64,000 nucleotides of DNA from NCBI RefSeq assembly GCF_024137965.1, contig NZ_CP099975.1, forward strand, positions 3,596,001 to 3,660,000, written 5' to 3'. Source of the stretch: Halomonas sp. Y3. GTDB taxonomy: Bacteria; Pseudomonadota; Gammaproteobacteria; Pseudomonadales; Halomonadaceae. Shown piece by piece: positions 34,064 to 42,989 of the stretch. The notes under the pieces were generated by a model, which saw only the letters and a list, made by a program, of their open reading frames with translations, was not told the origin of the DNA and did not search any database. Numbering within the stretch: the first letter of the stretch is position 1; each line of letters opens with the position of its first letter. A program made the position numbers and the translations under genes.

Positions 34064-35644
34064 CTACAGCCAGCGCTCCAGGCGCAGCAGGCGGCTCAGC
34101 CAGGCGTTGGCATGGCGCCAGGGGCCGCCGGGCTCGCGGGCAAGGCGCAGCGTCTCATCATCCTGGCGCATCTCCCAGCCCAGGCGACCCTCCTCGTCCA
34201 GGGTAACCGCATAGCTCAGCGCCGGGCTGGCCCCTACCTCCACCAGCTCCCGGAACTCCCGGGCCAGGCTTTCACTCTCCGCCAGCACGCCCACCTCGCT
34301 GTTCCACCACACCGAACGCGGGTCGGCGTTGGGCGACCCCACGAAGACGGTGTCGTCGTCCACCGCCAGGGCCTTGATATGCAGCGCCGAGGCGGAGCTT
34401 CCCGGCACGCCGATGGCGGCCTCCTCGCCGTTGGCGTGCTCGGCGCGCAGCTCGAAGAGCGCCACCCCGCTCTTCAGCAGGTCACGGCGATAGGGCATAT
34501 AGGCGCCATGCACCACCGGCACGTCGGTGGCCTCCAGGGAGTTGGTGACCACCTGCACCTCGACACCCCCTTCGGCCAGCGCCTGCAGCGCGCGACTCCC
34601 TTCGGCGGTGGGCACGAAGTAGGCCGAGACCAGGCTGAGACGCGCCTCCGGCGCCAGCCGCGACCAGAGCCGCCCGCCCATGGTCTCGTCGAGCGCCGGG
34701 CGCCCGCGGCGGGCCGGCTTGCCGGGCGGGTCCCACAGCGCCTCGGCCCGCCCCCAGTGGAGGGCATCCACCAGCCGGCTGCGCTCGCGCTCCTCGTGGC
34801 GCCGGCGCAGGGCGGCGAAGTAGTCGGAGTCGTTCTCCTCGGCCAGCCAGGCGGCGAGCCGGTCGCGCAGAGCGCGCCAGGCCTCGGCGTCGGCGCGATG
34901 GTAGCGGCCGACCGGCTGGGCCAGGCCGTGATTCCAGTAGAGGTCGAAGCTCATCGACAGGGGGGCCACCACCTCCCCCAGGGTCAGCAGGTCGAGGTCG
35001 GCGAAGTTGCGGGGTTCGCTGGCGTTGTAGTACTCGTCGCCCAGGTTGCGGCCGCCGACGATGGCCAGGGCGTTATCGGCCACCCACAGCTTATTGTGCA
35101 TGCGGCGGTGGTGGCGCGGCAGCACCGGGATGGTGGCCAGCACCCGGGTGGCCAGGTTGGCGCGCCCCACCGGCAGCGGGTGAAAGGCCCGCACCTGCAC
35201 CCGAGGGTGGCTATCCAGGGCCACCAGCCGCTCCCCCTGCCCCACCGCGCCGATGTCATCGATCAGCAGGCGCACCTCGACCCCGCGTTCGGCGGCGTCC
35301 AGCACCTGCGCCAGCAGCGCCCGGGTGGTGAGGCCGTCGCCCATCAGGTAGGTCTGGATATCCAGGCGGCGTTCGGCCCGGGTGGTGAGCAGGGCGCGCA
35401 CCGCGAAGGCGTCCTTGCCGTTGGCCAGCAGCGCCATGCCGCTCTGCCCCGGGTGCGCCTCGGCCTGCTCGGCGGCCCAGCGCCCCAGCCCGGTCTCGGC
35501 CACCTCCCAGGGCGGCAGCGCGTGGGAGTGCTCTCGGGGCACCGGAGCGCCGGCGCAGCCCGCCAGCAGGCTCAGCGCCAGCAGCAGCAGCCACAGCGCC
35601 GCCGACCGGTAGCGGCCCGGGCGGCGCGCCTCAGGTATCGCCAT
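34064..35644 (-). CDS. Phospholipase D family lipoprotein (ClsC-like cardiolipin synthase)
   Basis: This 526-residue protein has a lipoprotein signal with lipobox LLAG/C30, so it is probably tethered in the envelope. Two HKD motifs are present: His183-x-Lys185-x4-Asp190 in MHNKLWVAD followed by GGRN, and LHIKALAVDDD with GSPN near residue 420. Both halves of the active site are intact. It most resembles ClsC/YmdC, which makes cardiolipin from phosphatidylglycerol and phosphatidylethanolamine. Its start overlaps the upstream small membrane protein gene by 14 bases. Other PLD-like transphosphatidylase activity is possible. Confidence 0.85.
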   Translation of the reverse strand: MAIPEARRPGRYRSAALWLLLLALSLLAGCAGAPVPREHSHALPPWEVAETGLGRWAAEQAEAHPGQSGMALLANGKDAFAVRALLTTRAERRLDIQTYLMGDGLTTRALLAQVLDAAERGVEVRLLIDDIGAVGQGERLVALDSHPRVQVRAFHPLPVGRANLATRVLATIPVLPRHHRRMHNKLWVADNALAIVGGRNLGDEYYNASEPRNFADLDLLTLGEVVAPLSMSFDLYWNHGLAQPVGRYHRADAEAWRALRDRLAAWLAEENDSDYFAALRRRHEERERSRLVDALHWGRAEALWDPPGKPARRGRPALDETMGGRLWSRLAPEARLSLVSAYFVPTAEGSRALQALAEGGVEVQVVTNSLEATDVPVVHGAYMPYRRDLLKSGVALFELRAEHANGEEAAIGVPGSSASALHIKALAVDDDTVFVGSPNADPRSVWWNSEVGVLAESESLAREFRELVEVGASPALSYAVTLDEEGRLGWEMRQDDETLRLAREPGGPWRHANAWLSRLLRLERWL

Positions 35645-35870
35645 CGTCGTCGGCCAGCCGTCGCGCCAGCGCCTTACGCGCCTTGTTGCGCCGGTAGAGG
35701 CGCACCAGGGCGGTCCCCAGCGCCACCGTCACCATGGCCGCCAGGGTCCAGCCCTGCCAGGGGCGAGCGGCGTCGCCCATCAGCGTTTCCAGGGTGATGA
35801 TCAGGATGAAGCCCAGCGCCTGGCTGGCGATGGCCAGGGCGCGCAGGGTGTCGAAGGCTGACTTGGCCAT
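35631..35870 (-). CDS. Small two-helix membrane protein, unknown function
   Basis: This 79-residue protein starts MAKSAFDTLRALAIASQALG. It has two predicted transmembrane helices (about 10-30 and 41-57) and a basic, then acidic C-terminal tail (RRNKARKALARRLADDDGDT). I do not recognise a family. The ATG follows a GAGCC-rich stretch; the last 14 bases overlap the phospholipase D-like gene, suggesting coupled translation and possibly a shared envelope role. Confidence 0.6.
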   Translation of the reverse strand: MAKSAFDTLRALAIASQALGFILIITLETLMGDAARPWQGWTLAAMVTVALGTALVRLYRRNKARKALARRLADDDGDT

Positions 35871-36038
35871 GGTGGCTCCCGTGACGAGGGTCGCTGACGG
35901 ATGACAGCCATGCCGGCCGGCAGTAGGCTTGGCATGGAAAGGGACGGCGGCGTCCCGAGGGTGCCCAAGTGTAACCGCTAAGGCGCCGATCGCCGACCCT
36001 GCAGCGCCACCCCACCTCTGCCATGACCAGGAGCCCCC

Positions 36039-36854
36039 ATGGATGCCATCGCCCTCGGCCCCGTGCTGATCTCGGTGCCGCGCCTCTACGCGCTGGGCGC
36101 CGCCGCGCTGCTGCTGGCGCTCAGCGCCTGGCTGCTGGGCCTGCCGAGGCGCGAGCACGCCCGCTGGTTCAATGGCCTGGTGCTGGCCTGGCTGGTGGGG
36201 GCGCGCGCCGGCCACGTGCTGACGCACCTGGAGGCCTATGCCGCCGCCCCTCTGGATATCCTCAAGCTGTGGCAGCCGGGCTTTCACGGCCTCTGGGGGC
36301 TGCTGGCCGCCCTGATCTGGACCGGCTGGACGCTGCGCCATCACCTGCTGCGGCTGATCGGCGCCATGGCGCTGACCGTGGGGGCGGCGAGCCTCTGGCT
36401 GGTGCTGATGACCCTGGCACCGCTGGGCGGCGGCATGCCCATCGACGAGCTGCCCGATATCACCCTGGAGACCCTGGACGGCGACAGCGTCAACCTGCGC
36501 GACCTGCGGGGGGAGACGGTGGTGCTCAACCTCTGGGCCACCTGGTGCCCCCCCTGCCTGCGCGAGATGCCGCTGCTGGCCGAGGCCGACGCCCGCGACG
36601 GCGTCACGGCGGTGATTGCCAACCAGGGCGAGGAGCTGCTGCAGGTGGCCCGCTACCTGGACGATCAGGGGCTGGCGTTCCGCTACCCGCTGCTCGACCC
36701 GCGCCAGGAGCTGATGGTGCTGCTGGCGTCCCCCGGCCTGCCCACCACCCTGCTGTTCGACGCCTCCGGGCGCACCGTGGAGCGCCACGTGGGCGAGCTC
36801 TCCCGGGCCCAGCTCGGCGCCTGGCTCGACCGCCACGGCGCCGAGAGCCCTTAA
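36039..36854 (+). CDS. Lgt-like membrane domain fused to a TlpA-type thioredoxin
   Basis: The first 130 residues form about four hydrophobic helices that resemble the N-terminal part of prolipoprotein diacylglyceryl transferase (LVGARAGHVLTHLEAYAAAP, ILKLWQPGFHGLWGLL), but Lgt's catalytic Arg/Asn block is missing. Residues 133-271 form a periplasmic thioredoxin-like domain with the WCPPC motif (169-173) and LPTTLLFD with the cis-proline. It probably reduces or exchanges disulfides in the envelope, anchored by the Lgt-like helices. The GAGCC upstream of the ATG gives a modest ribosome-binding site. The gene stands alone, divergent from the small membrane protein gene. Confidence 0.8.
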   Translation: MDAIALGPVLISVPRLYALGAAALLLALSAWLLGLPRREHARWFNGLVLAWLVGARAGHVLTHLEAYAAAPLDILKLWQPGFHGLWGLLAALIWTGWTLRHHLLRLIGAMALTVGAASLWLVLMTLAPLGGGMPIDELPDITLETLDGDSVNLRDLRGETVVLNLWATWCPPCLREMPLLAEADARDGVTAVIANQGEELLQVARYLDDQGLAFRYPLLDPRQELMVLLASPGLPTTLLFDASGRTVERHVGELSRAQLGAWLDRHGAESP

Positions 36855-36952
36855 GCCCCGCGAGGCTTTGCTGTAAGATACCGCGCCCTGTTCGGTCCGC
36901 CCCGTCCCGGCGGCCATGAGCGCACCCAATCTTCAGCATCCTCCGAGGCATC

Positions 36953-39901
36953 ATGAGCGACTTCTCCCCCGGCCAGCGCTGGATCAGTGACGGCGAGGCC
37001 GAACTCGGCCTGGGCACCATCCTCAGCGTCGACCCCCGCAGCGTCACCGTGCTGTTCGGCGCCAGCCAGGAAACCCGCACCTACAGCAGCCGCCAGGCCC
37101 CGCTCACCCGGGTGGTATTCGGCAGCGGCGACCGCATCCGCGCCGCCGAGGGCTGGACCCTCACCGTGGACGACACCAAGGAGGTCGGCGGGCTGATCGT
37201 CTATATCGGCGAGGACGAACAGGGCGAGCTCACCGAGCTGCCCGAGGCGCGGCTCGCCGACACCATGCAGTTCGACCAGGCCCGCGACCGCCTGCTCACC
37301 GGCCAGGTGGATCGCAACGACTGGTTCGACCTGCGCTTCCGCACCCTGCACCATCACCACCGCATCGAGCAGAACCCGGCGCTCGGCCTGGCCGGCCCGC
37401 GCATCGACCTGATCCCCCATCAGCTCTATATCGCCGACGAGGTCTCGCGGCGCCACGCGCCCCGGGTGCTGCTGGCCGACGAGGTGGGGCTCGGCAAGAC
37501 CATCGAGGCGGGGCTGATCCTGCACCGCCTGCTGCTCACCGGGCGCGCCGAGCGGGCGCTGATCCTGGTGCCGGCGAGCCTCTGCCACCAGTGGCTGGTG
37601 GAGCTGCTGCGCCGCTTCGCCCTGGAGGTGACCCTGCTCGACGAGCAGCAGAGCCTGGCCCACGGCGACGCCAACCCCTTCGAGGCCGGCCAGATCATCC
37701 TGGCCAGCCAGGACTGGCTCTTCGCCAACCCCCACCGCCAGTCCCAGGCCCTGGCCTGCCGCTGGGACCTGCTGATCGTCGATGAGGCCCACCACCTGGA
37801 CTGGAGCGAGGAGAAGGTGGGCCCGGGCTACGCCTGCGTGACCCGCCTGGCCGGCGAGAGCGAGGGGGTGCTGCTGCTCACCGCCACCCCAGAGCAGATG
37901 GGGGTGGCAAGCCACTTCGCCCGCCTGCGCCTGCTCGACCCCGACCGCTACCATAGCCTCGAGCGCTTCCGCGAGGAGGAGGCCCACTATGTGGAGGTGG
38001 CCGAGGCCATCGACGCCCTGGAGCGCCTGCCCGGCGAGGCCGCGGACCGCGAGCGGGTCGCCGCGGTGATCGACGAGGCCGACAGCCTGGCGCTGCTCGA
38101 TACCCTGGCCAACCCCGAGGCCAGCGAGGCCCAGCACGCGGCCGCCCGGGACCAGCTCCGCGACCAGCTGCTCGACCGTCACGGCACCGGCCGGGTGATG
38201 TTCCGCAACAGCCGCCGCCACGTGGGCGGCTTCCCGGAGCGCCGCCTGCACGTCACCGAGCTCGCACCGCCCTCCGCCTACCGCCGGGTGCTGCGCAAGC
38301 TGGAGCGCGACGAGGACTACCTGGACGAGCTGCTGATCGAGACCGGCCTCGACCACCCTGAAGTGCTGATCTATCTCGACGCCATGTACCGGGCACTTGC
38401 CGACGACCCCTTGAACGAGGAGCCCTGGTGGCAGATCGACCCCCGAGTCAACTGGCTGCTGGAGCGGCTGGCCGATGACGGCGAGGGGGGACTCGCCGGC
38501 GACAAGGTGCTGGTGATCGCCCACGACCGGGAGACCGCCCAGGGGCTCGCCGAGGCGCTGCGGGTGCTGGGCGGCTACCACGCCCCGGTGTTCCACGAGG
38601 GGCTCTCCCTGGTGGAACGCGACCGCGCCGCCGCCGCCTTCGCCGACGAGGAGGAGGGGTGCCAGGTGCTGGTCTGCTCGGAGATCGGCTCCGAGGGGCG
38701 CAACTTCCAGTTCTGCCGGCACCTGGTGATGTTCGACCTGCCCATCCACCCGGACCAGCTGGAGCAGCGCATCGGCCGCCTGGACCGCATCGGCCAGCGC
38801 CACGCCATCGAGCTCCACGTTCCGGTCTTCGAGGCCAGCCCCGGCGAGAAGCTGCTGCGCTGGTATCGGGACGGCATGGACGCCTTCCGCGCCCCCCACG
38901 GCATCGGCAGCGAGATCTTCGACGCCTTCGGCGACGCCCTGGCCGAGGCGCTGCTCGACGAGGAGGCACTGGCCGAGGTGGTCGAGGAGACCCGGACCTT
39001 CTTCGAGAGCCGCCTGGCCGAGCGCGACGCCGGCCGCAACCGCCTGCTGGAGCTCAACGCCTGCCGCCCGGAGCGCGCCGAGGCGGTGGCCGCGGCGATC
39101 CGCGAGCTGGATGAGGACCGCGCCCTGCCCCGCTACCTGGACCTGGCCCTGGACATCTTCGGGGTCGACAGCCAGGAGCTGGGCGGCGGCATCCAGCACC
39201 TGACGCCCAGCCAGCAGATGCTCGACGGCCTGCCCGGCCTGGCCAAGGGGGAGGAGGGCTTCTCGGCCACCTTCTCGCGGCTGCGGGCCCTGGCCCGGGA
39301 CGACGTCCAGCGGCTCTCCTGGGAGCATCCGCTGCTGCGCGAGATGATGGGACGGATTCTGGACGGCACCATGGGCAACACGGCGCTGGCGCTGCTCAAG
39401 CATCCGGCGCTGCCCGCCGGCCGCATGATGGCGGAGCTGGTGTTCCGCACCCACTGCCCGGCGCCGCGGAAACTGCACCTCAACCGCTTCCTGCCGCCCA
39501 CCGCGGTGCGCGTGCTGCTGGACGAGTCCGGCGCCAACCTCACCGACAAGATCTCCTTTACCGGGCTCGCGAAGAACCTGCAGAAGGTCAAGAAGGCCAT
39601 GGCCCGGGACCTGATCCGCAGCCGGCTCGAGGTGCTGCGCGAGCTGCTCGACCGCGGCGAGGGGGAGGCGGAGCGCGAGCTGCCCTCCATCGTCGAGGCG
39701 GCCCAGGGGCGCATGCGCGAGGCCCTGGACGGCGAGCTGGCGCGACTCACGGCGCTCGCCCGCCACAACCCGGCGGTGCGCGAGGACGAGATCGCCGCCC
39801 TGCGCGCCGAGCGCCAGGCGCTGGACGAGGCCATCGAGGGCACCCGCCTGCGCCTGGACTCGGTGCGCGTCATTGTGACGGTGGGCGAAGAAGCAAGGTA
39901 G
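36953..39901 (+). CDS. rapA: RNA polymerase-associated helicase RapA
   Basis: This 982-residue Swi2/Snf2 ATPase recycles RNA polymerase after termination. It starts with the RapA N-terminal domain (FSPGQRWISDGEAELGLG), then Walker A LADEVGLGKTIEAG (about 174-187), DEAHHL (about 276), TATPEQMG, and the C-terminal helicase motifs including SEIGSEGRNFQF and QRIGRLDRIGQ. Length is close to E. coli RapA (968). The ATG at 36953 follows CATCCTCCGAGG. It is monocistronic by context. Confidence 0.97.
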   Translation: MSDFSPGQRWISDGEAELGLGTILSVDPRSVTVLFGASQETRTYSSRQAPLTRVVFGSGDRIRAAEGWTLTVDDTKEVGGLIVYIGEDEQGELTELPEARLADTMQFDQARDRLLTGQVDRNDWFDLRFRTLHHHHRIEQNPALGLAGPRIDLIPHQLYIADEVSRRHAPRVLLADEVGLGKTIEAGLILHRLLLTGRAERALILVPASLCHQWLVELLRRFALEVTLLDEQQSLAHGDANPFEAGQIILASQDWLFANPHRQSQALACRWDLLIVDEAHHLDWSEEKVGPGYACVTRLAGESEGVLLLTATPEQMGVASHFARLRLLDPDRYHSLERFREEEAHYVEVAEAIDALERLPGEAADRERVAAVIDEADSLALLDTLANPEASEAQHAAARDQLRDQLLDRHGTGRVMFRNSRRHVGGFPERRLHVTELAPPSAYRRVLRKLERDEDYLDELLIETGLDHPEVLIYLDAMYRALADDPLNEEPWWQIDPRVNWLLERLADDGEGGLAGDKVLVIAHDRETAQGLAEALRVLGGYHAPVFHEGLSLVERDRAAAAFADEEEGCQVLVCSEIGSEGRNFQFCRHLVMFDLPIHPDQLEQRIGRLDRIGQRHAIELHVPVFEASPGEKLLRWYRDGMDAFRAPHGIGSEIFDAFGDALAEALLDEEALAEVVEETRTFFESRLAERDAGRNRLLELNACRPERAEAVAAAIRELDEDRALPRYLDLALDIFGVDSQELGGGIQHLTPSQQMLDGLPGLAKGEEGFSATFSRLRALARDDVQRLSWEHPLLREMMGRILDGTMGNTALALLKHPALPAGRMMAELVFRTHCPAPRKLHLNRFLPPTAVRVLLDESGANLTDKISFTGLAKNLQKVKKAMARDLIRSRLEVLRELLDRGEGEAERELPSIVEAAQGRMREALDGELARLTALARHNPAVREDEIAALRAERQALDEAIEGTRLRLDSVRVIVTVGEEAR

Positions 39902-39926
39902 ACGGGGCTGTTCCGGCGACAGGCCT

Positions 39927-40832
39927 TCAGCCCAGAATATCCGCCAGGGCGGCGTCCAGGGTCTCGAACTGGAACCGGAAGCCCGCCTCCTGGAGACGCT
40001 TCGGGCGCATGTCGGCACCGGTCAGCAGCAGCCGTGACATCTCACCGAAGGCGGTCTTCAGCACGATGGCGGGCACCGGGAAGATGGCCGGGCGCTTGAG
40101 CTGCTTCGCCAGGGTGCGGGTGAACTCGGCGTTGGTGACGGGATGGGGGGCGCCGGCATTGAAGGCGCCCTCCAGCTCGTCGTTGGCGAGCAGGAAAAGG
40201 ATCGCCTGCACCAGGTCCTCCCGGTGCACCCAGGGCATGAACTGCTTGCCGCTGCCGAAGCGCCCGCCCAGCCCCAGCTTGAAGGGGGGCAGCATCTTCT
40301 CCAGGCTGCCGCCGCCGGCATCGAGCACCAGGCCGATGCGCAGGATGGCGACCCGGGTACCGTAGTCCGCCGCCTCCCGGGCGGTCTCCTCCCAGCGCTT
40401 GCAGAGCCGGTGGGCGAACTCGTCGTGGGGCGGCGTCTCCTCGGTCACCTCGCGGTCGCCCTGGTCGCCGTAGTAGCCCATGGCCGAGGCCGACACCATG
40501 ACCCGCGGCGCTCGCCCGCCGCTGCTCTTGAGCTGCTCGCAGAGAATGACCAGGTCGCGGGTGATATTGACCCGGGACTCGATCAGCCGCGACTTCTGGT
40601 CGTCGCTCCAGCGCCTGGCGGCGATGGACTCGCCGGCCAGGTTGACGATGGCATCGGGCGGGGTGTCGACGAAGTCGAGCACCGAGCGGCGGACCTCCGC
40701 CCCCTCGGGAAGCCGTTTGCGCACCGCCTCGGGGTCCCGGGAGACCACCAGCAGCCGATGGTCCGCCTCGGCCAGGCGCTGGCATAGCCGCTGCCCCACG
40801 AAACCGCTGCCACCGGTGATAAGCACTCGCAT
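39927..40832 (-). CDS. TIGR01777-family NAD-dependent epimerase (YfcH-like)
   Basis: This 301-residue protein has an N-terminal Rossmann motif (MRVLITGGSGFVGQ), VNLAGESIAARRW, SASAMGYYGDQGD and a DUF1731-like C-terminal half (PVPAIVLKTAFGEMS, RPKRLQEAGFRFQF). It is an extended SDR-like enzyme; the substrate is unknown. E. coli YfcH is the closest characterised name. AGGAGA precedes the ATG at 40832. It is divergent from the light-cluster operon and shares its regulatory region. Confidence 0.85.
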   Translation of the reverse strand: MRVLITGGSGFVGQRLCQRLAEADHRLLVVSRDPEAVRKRLPEGAEVRRSVLDFVDTPPDAIVNLAGESIAARRWSDDQKSRLIESRVNITRDLVILCEQLKSSGGRAPRVMVSASAMGYYGDQGDREVTEETPPHDEFAHRLCKRWEETAREAADYGTRVAILRIGLVLDAGGGSLEKMLPPFKLGLGGRFGSGKQFMPWVHREDLVQAILFLLANDELEGAFNAGAPHPVTNAEFTRTLAKQLKRPAIFPVPAIVLKTAFGEMSRLLLTGADMRPKRLQEAGFRFQFETLDAALADILG

Positions 40833-40891
40833 TGGGATCTCCTTGTCTGTCATCGATATGGACCCGGCCGAAGCCAGTCGCTGCCATAGGT

Positions 40892-40908
40892 TATACAGCT
40901 GTTGTACA
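40892..40908. promoter_or_regulatory. CarH/LitR-type operator: two TnTACA half-sites 11 bp apart
   Basis: TATACA (40892-40897) and TGTACA (40903-40908) are direct repeats with 11-bp periodicity, matching the nTnTACAn pattern known for CarH operators. They overlap a likely -10 element (TACACT, 40905-40910), 40 bp upstream of the first gene of the photolyase cluster. The cognate regulator is probably the LitR-like protein encoded at 42064. Confidence 0.55.
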
Positions 40909-40949
40909 CTTCTGCTAGTCTAGCTGAAAACCCCGGAGGCAACGCGTCG

Positions 40950-41978
40950 ATGCGCTCACCGCTCTCACACTCTACCGCCATCATCGGCGCCGGCATCGCG
41001 GGCCTCGCCTGCGCCAGGGCCCTGGACGCCGCCGGGCTGCCGGCCACCCTGTTCGACAAGGCGCGCGGCCCGGGCGGGCGCATGTCCAGCCGGCGCCTGC
41101 CGGAGGCGGTGGTCGACCTCGGCGCCCAGTTCTTCAGCGTGCGCGACCCCGACTTCAGCCGCCAGGTCGAGGCCTGGCGCCGGGCCGGCTGTGCGGCGCC
41201 CTGGCCCACCTCCCTCTGGTCGGCAGAGGCGGGCCGCTGGCAGCGCCATGCGGACGACCTGGCACGCTTCGCCGGCGCGCCGCGCATGAGCGCCGTGACC
41301 CGCCACCTGGCCTCGGGCCTGGAGGTGGTCGCCGGCACCCGCATCGAGCGCCTGGAGGGAAGTGCCGGCCGCTGGACGCTGGTGGATGAGCGCGGCGCGC
41401 GCCACGGCCCTTTCGCCCGGGTGGTGATCACGGCTCCCTCGCCCCAGGCCCAGGCTCTGGTGGCGCCCCACGACGCCACCCTGGCCGCGGCCTGCGAGGC
41501 GGTGGTCCAGCGCCCCTGCTGGGCCGCCTGGGCGCTCTTCGACGCGCCACTGCCCGCCCTGCCCGGCGTGGACGACGGCTGGCAGGCGGTGCGCCTGAAC
41601 GATCCACGGCTGCGCTTCGTCACCCGCAACCAGCTCAAGCCGGGGCGCCAGGAGCAGGGCGAGAGCCTCAGCCTGCTGGCCAACCTCGCCTGGAGCGAAA
41701 CGCGCCTCGAGGAGAGCCCCGAGGCCATCGGCGAGGCGCTGCTCGAGGCCTTCCGGGAGGCACTGCCCGCGGGCGTGCACCTGCCGGCCCCCAGCGCCCT
41801 GGGTGCCCACCGCTGGCTCTACGCCCAGCCCGAAGAGAGCGGCGTCGGCGAGGCGGACTACCGCCTGTCGGCCAGCGGCCTGGCCCTGTGCGGCGACGGC
41901 TGGCGCGGCCCCCGGGTCGAGGACGCCTGGCTCTCCGGCCACCATCTCGGCGAGGCCCTGGCGGCCGACGCCCCATGA
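40950..41978 (+). CDS. NAD(P)/FAD-dependent oxidoreductase
   Basis: This 342-residue flavoprotein has an N-terminal dinucleotide-binding motif AIIGAGIAGLACARAL and the ARGPGGRMSSRRL segment typical of renalase-like FAD amine oxidases, with VDLGAQFFSVRD following. A C-terminal FAD-binding segment LALCGDGWRGPRVEDAWLSG closes it. GGAGG lies 10 bases before the chosen ATG; an earlier ATG at 40902 falls inside the operator. The substrate is unknown. It is the first gene of the light-linked cluster in this orientation, 85 bp before the LitR-like regulator gene. Confidence 0.82.
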   Translation: MRSPLSHSTAIIGAGIAGLACARALDAAGLPATLFDKARGPGGRMSSRRLPEAVVDLGAQFFSVRDPDFSRQVEAWRRAGCAAPWPTSLWSAEAGRWQRHADDLARFAGAPRMSAVTRHLASGLEVVAGTRIERLEGSAGRWTLVDERGARHGPFARVVITAPSPQAQALVAPHDATLAAACEAVVQRPCWAAWALFDAPLPALPGVDDGWQAVRLNDPRLRFVTRNQLKPGRQEQGESLSLLANLAWSETRLEESPEAIGEALLEAFREALPAGVHLPAPSALGAHRWLYAQPEESGVGEADYRLSASGLALCGDGWRGPRVEDAWLSGHHLGEALAADAP

Positions 41979-42063
41979 ATCGACCGCGACAGGAGTCCGC
42001 CATGTCAGCCATGTCAAATGTCCAGGCAGTGAGTACCGACAGGATCCGGGAGGCGGTTTCGCC

Positions 42064-42984
42064 ATGAACGACCACTCGCAGCACGGCAGCGATACGCCGC
42101 TCTATCCGATTCGCGAGGTCTCTCGCCTGACCGGGGTGAACTCGGTCACCCTGCGCGCCTGGGAGCGCCGCTACGGCCTGATCCAGCCCCAGCGCACCCC
42201 CAAGGGCCACCGCCTCTACACCCGCGAGGATATCGAGCGGGTGGAGCAGGTCCTGCAGTGGCTCAACCGCGGCGTGCCGGTGAGCCAGGTGCGCGAGCTG
42301 CTCGACCGCCCCGAGGCGAGCGAGGCGCCGCCGGCCGACGTCAGCGACTGGCCGGGGCAGCGCGCCCAGCTGGTGACCGCCGCCGAGGCGCTGGACCTCG
42401 AGCGCCTGGCCACCCTCCACGACCGCTCCCTGTCGCTCTACCCCGTCTCGGTCTGCCTCGCCGAGCTCTGGGCCCCCGCCGTGCGCGAGCTGGAGGAGCG
42501 CTGGGGGGAGCGGCTCGGCGACACCCTGCAGCGCCTGACCCTGGAGGCCTTCCTGCGCACCCGCATCGGTACGCGCCTGCTGCACGCCAACGAGCAGGCC
42601 CGGGGCCCCGTGCTGCTGCTCGTGCCGCTGCCCGATGACCCCGGCACCCTGTGGCGCCTGCTGGCCGCCCTGGCCGCCAGCGACCGGGGCTACCGGGTCG
42701 CCCTGCTGGATACCGAGCTGCCCTTCGGCGAGCTGCCCCTGGCGGTGGAGGCCCTGGGCGCCAGCGGCGTGCTGATGGCCGGCAGCCACGCCGGCCGCAG
42801 CGACCTGGTGCGGCGCCAGCTGCCGCGCCTGGCCGAGCAGCTCGAGGTGCCCCTGGCGCTGTGCGGCCCGGTGGCGCGCATCCGCGAGGCCGACCTGGCC
42901 GACAGCGGGGTGGCCATGCTCGGCGATGACCTGGCCCAGGCCATGAACGGTCTCGCCGGCCTGCTGCCGCCCGCCGGGGAGTAA
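42064..42984 (+). CDS. MerR-family regulator, LitR/CarH type without B12-binding residues
   Basis: The N-terminus is a MerR helix-turn-helix (YPIREVSRLTGVNSVTLRAWERRYGLI, about 14-40) followed by RTPKGHRLYT. The remaining 250 residues have the fold order of the CarH helical bundle plus Rossmann domain. However, the B12 lower-ligand motif DxHxxG is replaced by DTELPFGE, and the EH pair of the helical bundle by LTLEAFLR. This is the pattern of class II LitR proteins such as PplR of Pseudomonas putida, which do not use B12 and respond to light through a LOV partner. It lies five bases before phr and probably represses the cluster in the dark. Confidence 0.82.
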   Translation: MNDHSQHGSDTPLYPIREVSRLTGVNSVTLRAWERRYGLIQPQRTPKGHRLYTREDIERVEQVLQWLNRGVPVSQVRELLDRPEASEAPPADVSDWPGQRAQLVTAAEALDLERLATLHDRSLSLYPVSVCLAELWAPAVRELEERWGERLGDTLQRLTLEAFLRTRIGTRLLHANEQARGPVLLLVPLPDDPGTLWRLLAALAASDRGYRVALLDTELPFGELPLAVEALGASGVLMAGSHAGRSDLVRRQLPRLAEQLEVPLALCGPVARIREADLADSGVAMLGDDLAQAMNGLAGLLPPAGE

Positions 42985-42989
42985 ACGCC

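Noticed and set aside
42001..42024. CATGTCA repeats before the LitR-like gene as an operator
   Set aside because: The TGTCA units are spaced 9 and 7 bp apart and lack the TnTACA core, so they do not fit the CarH repeat rule.
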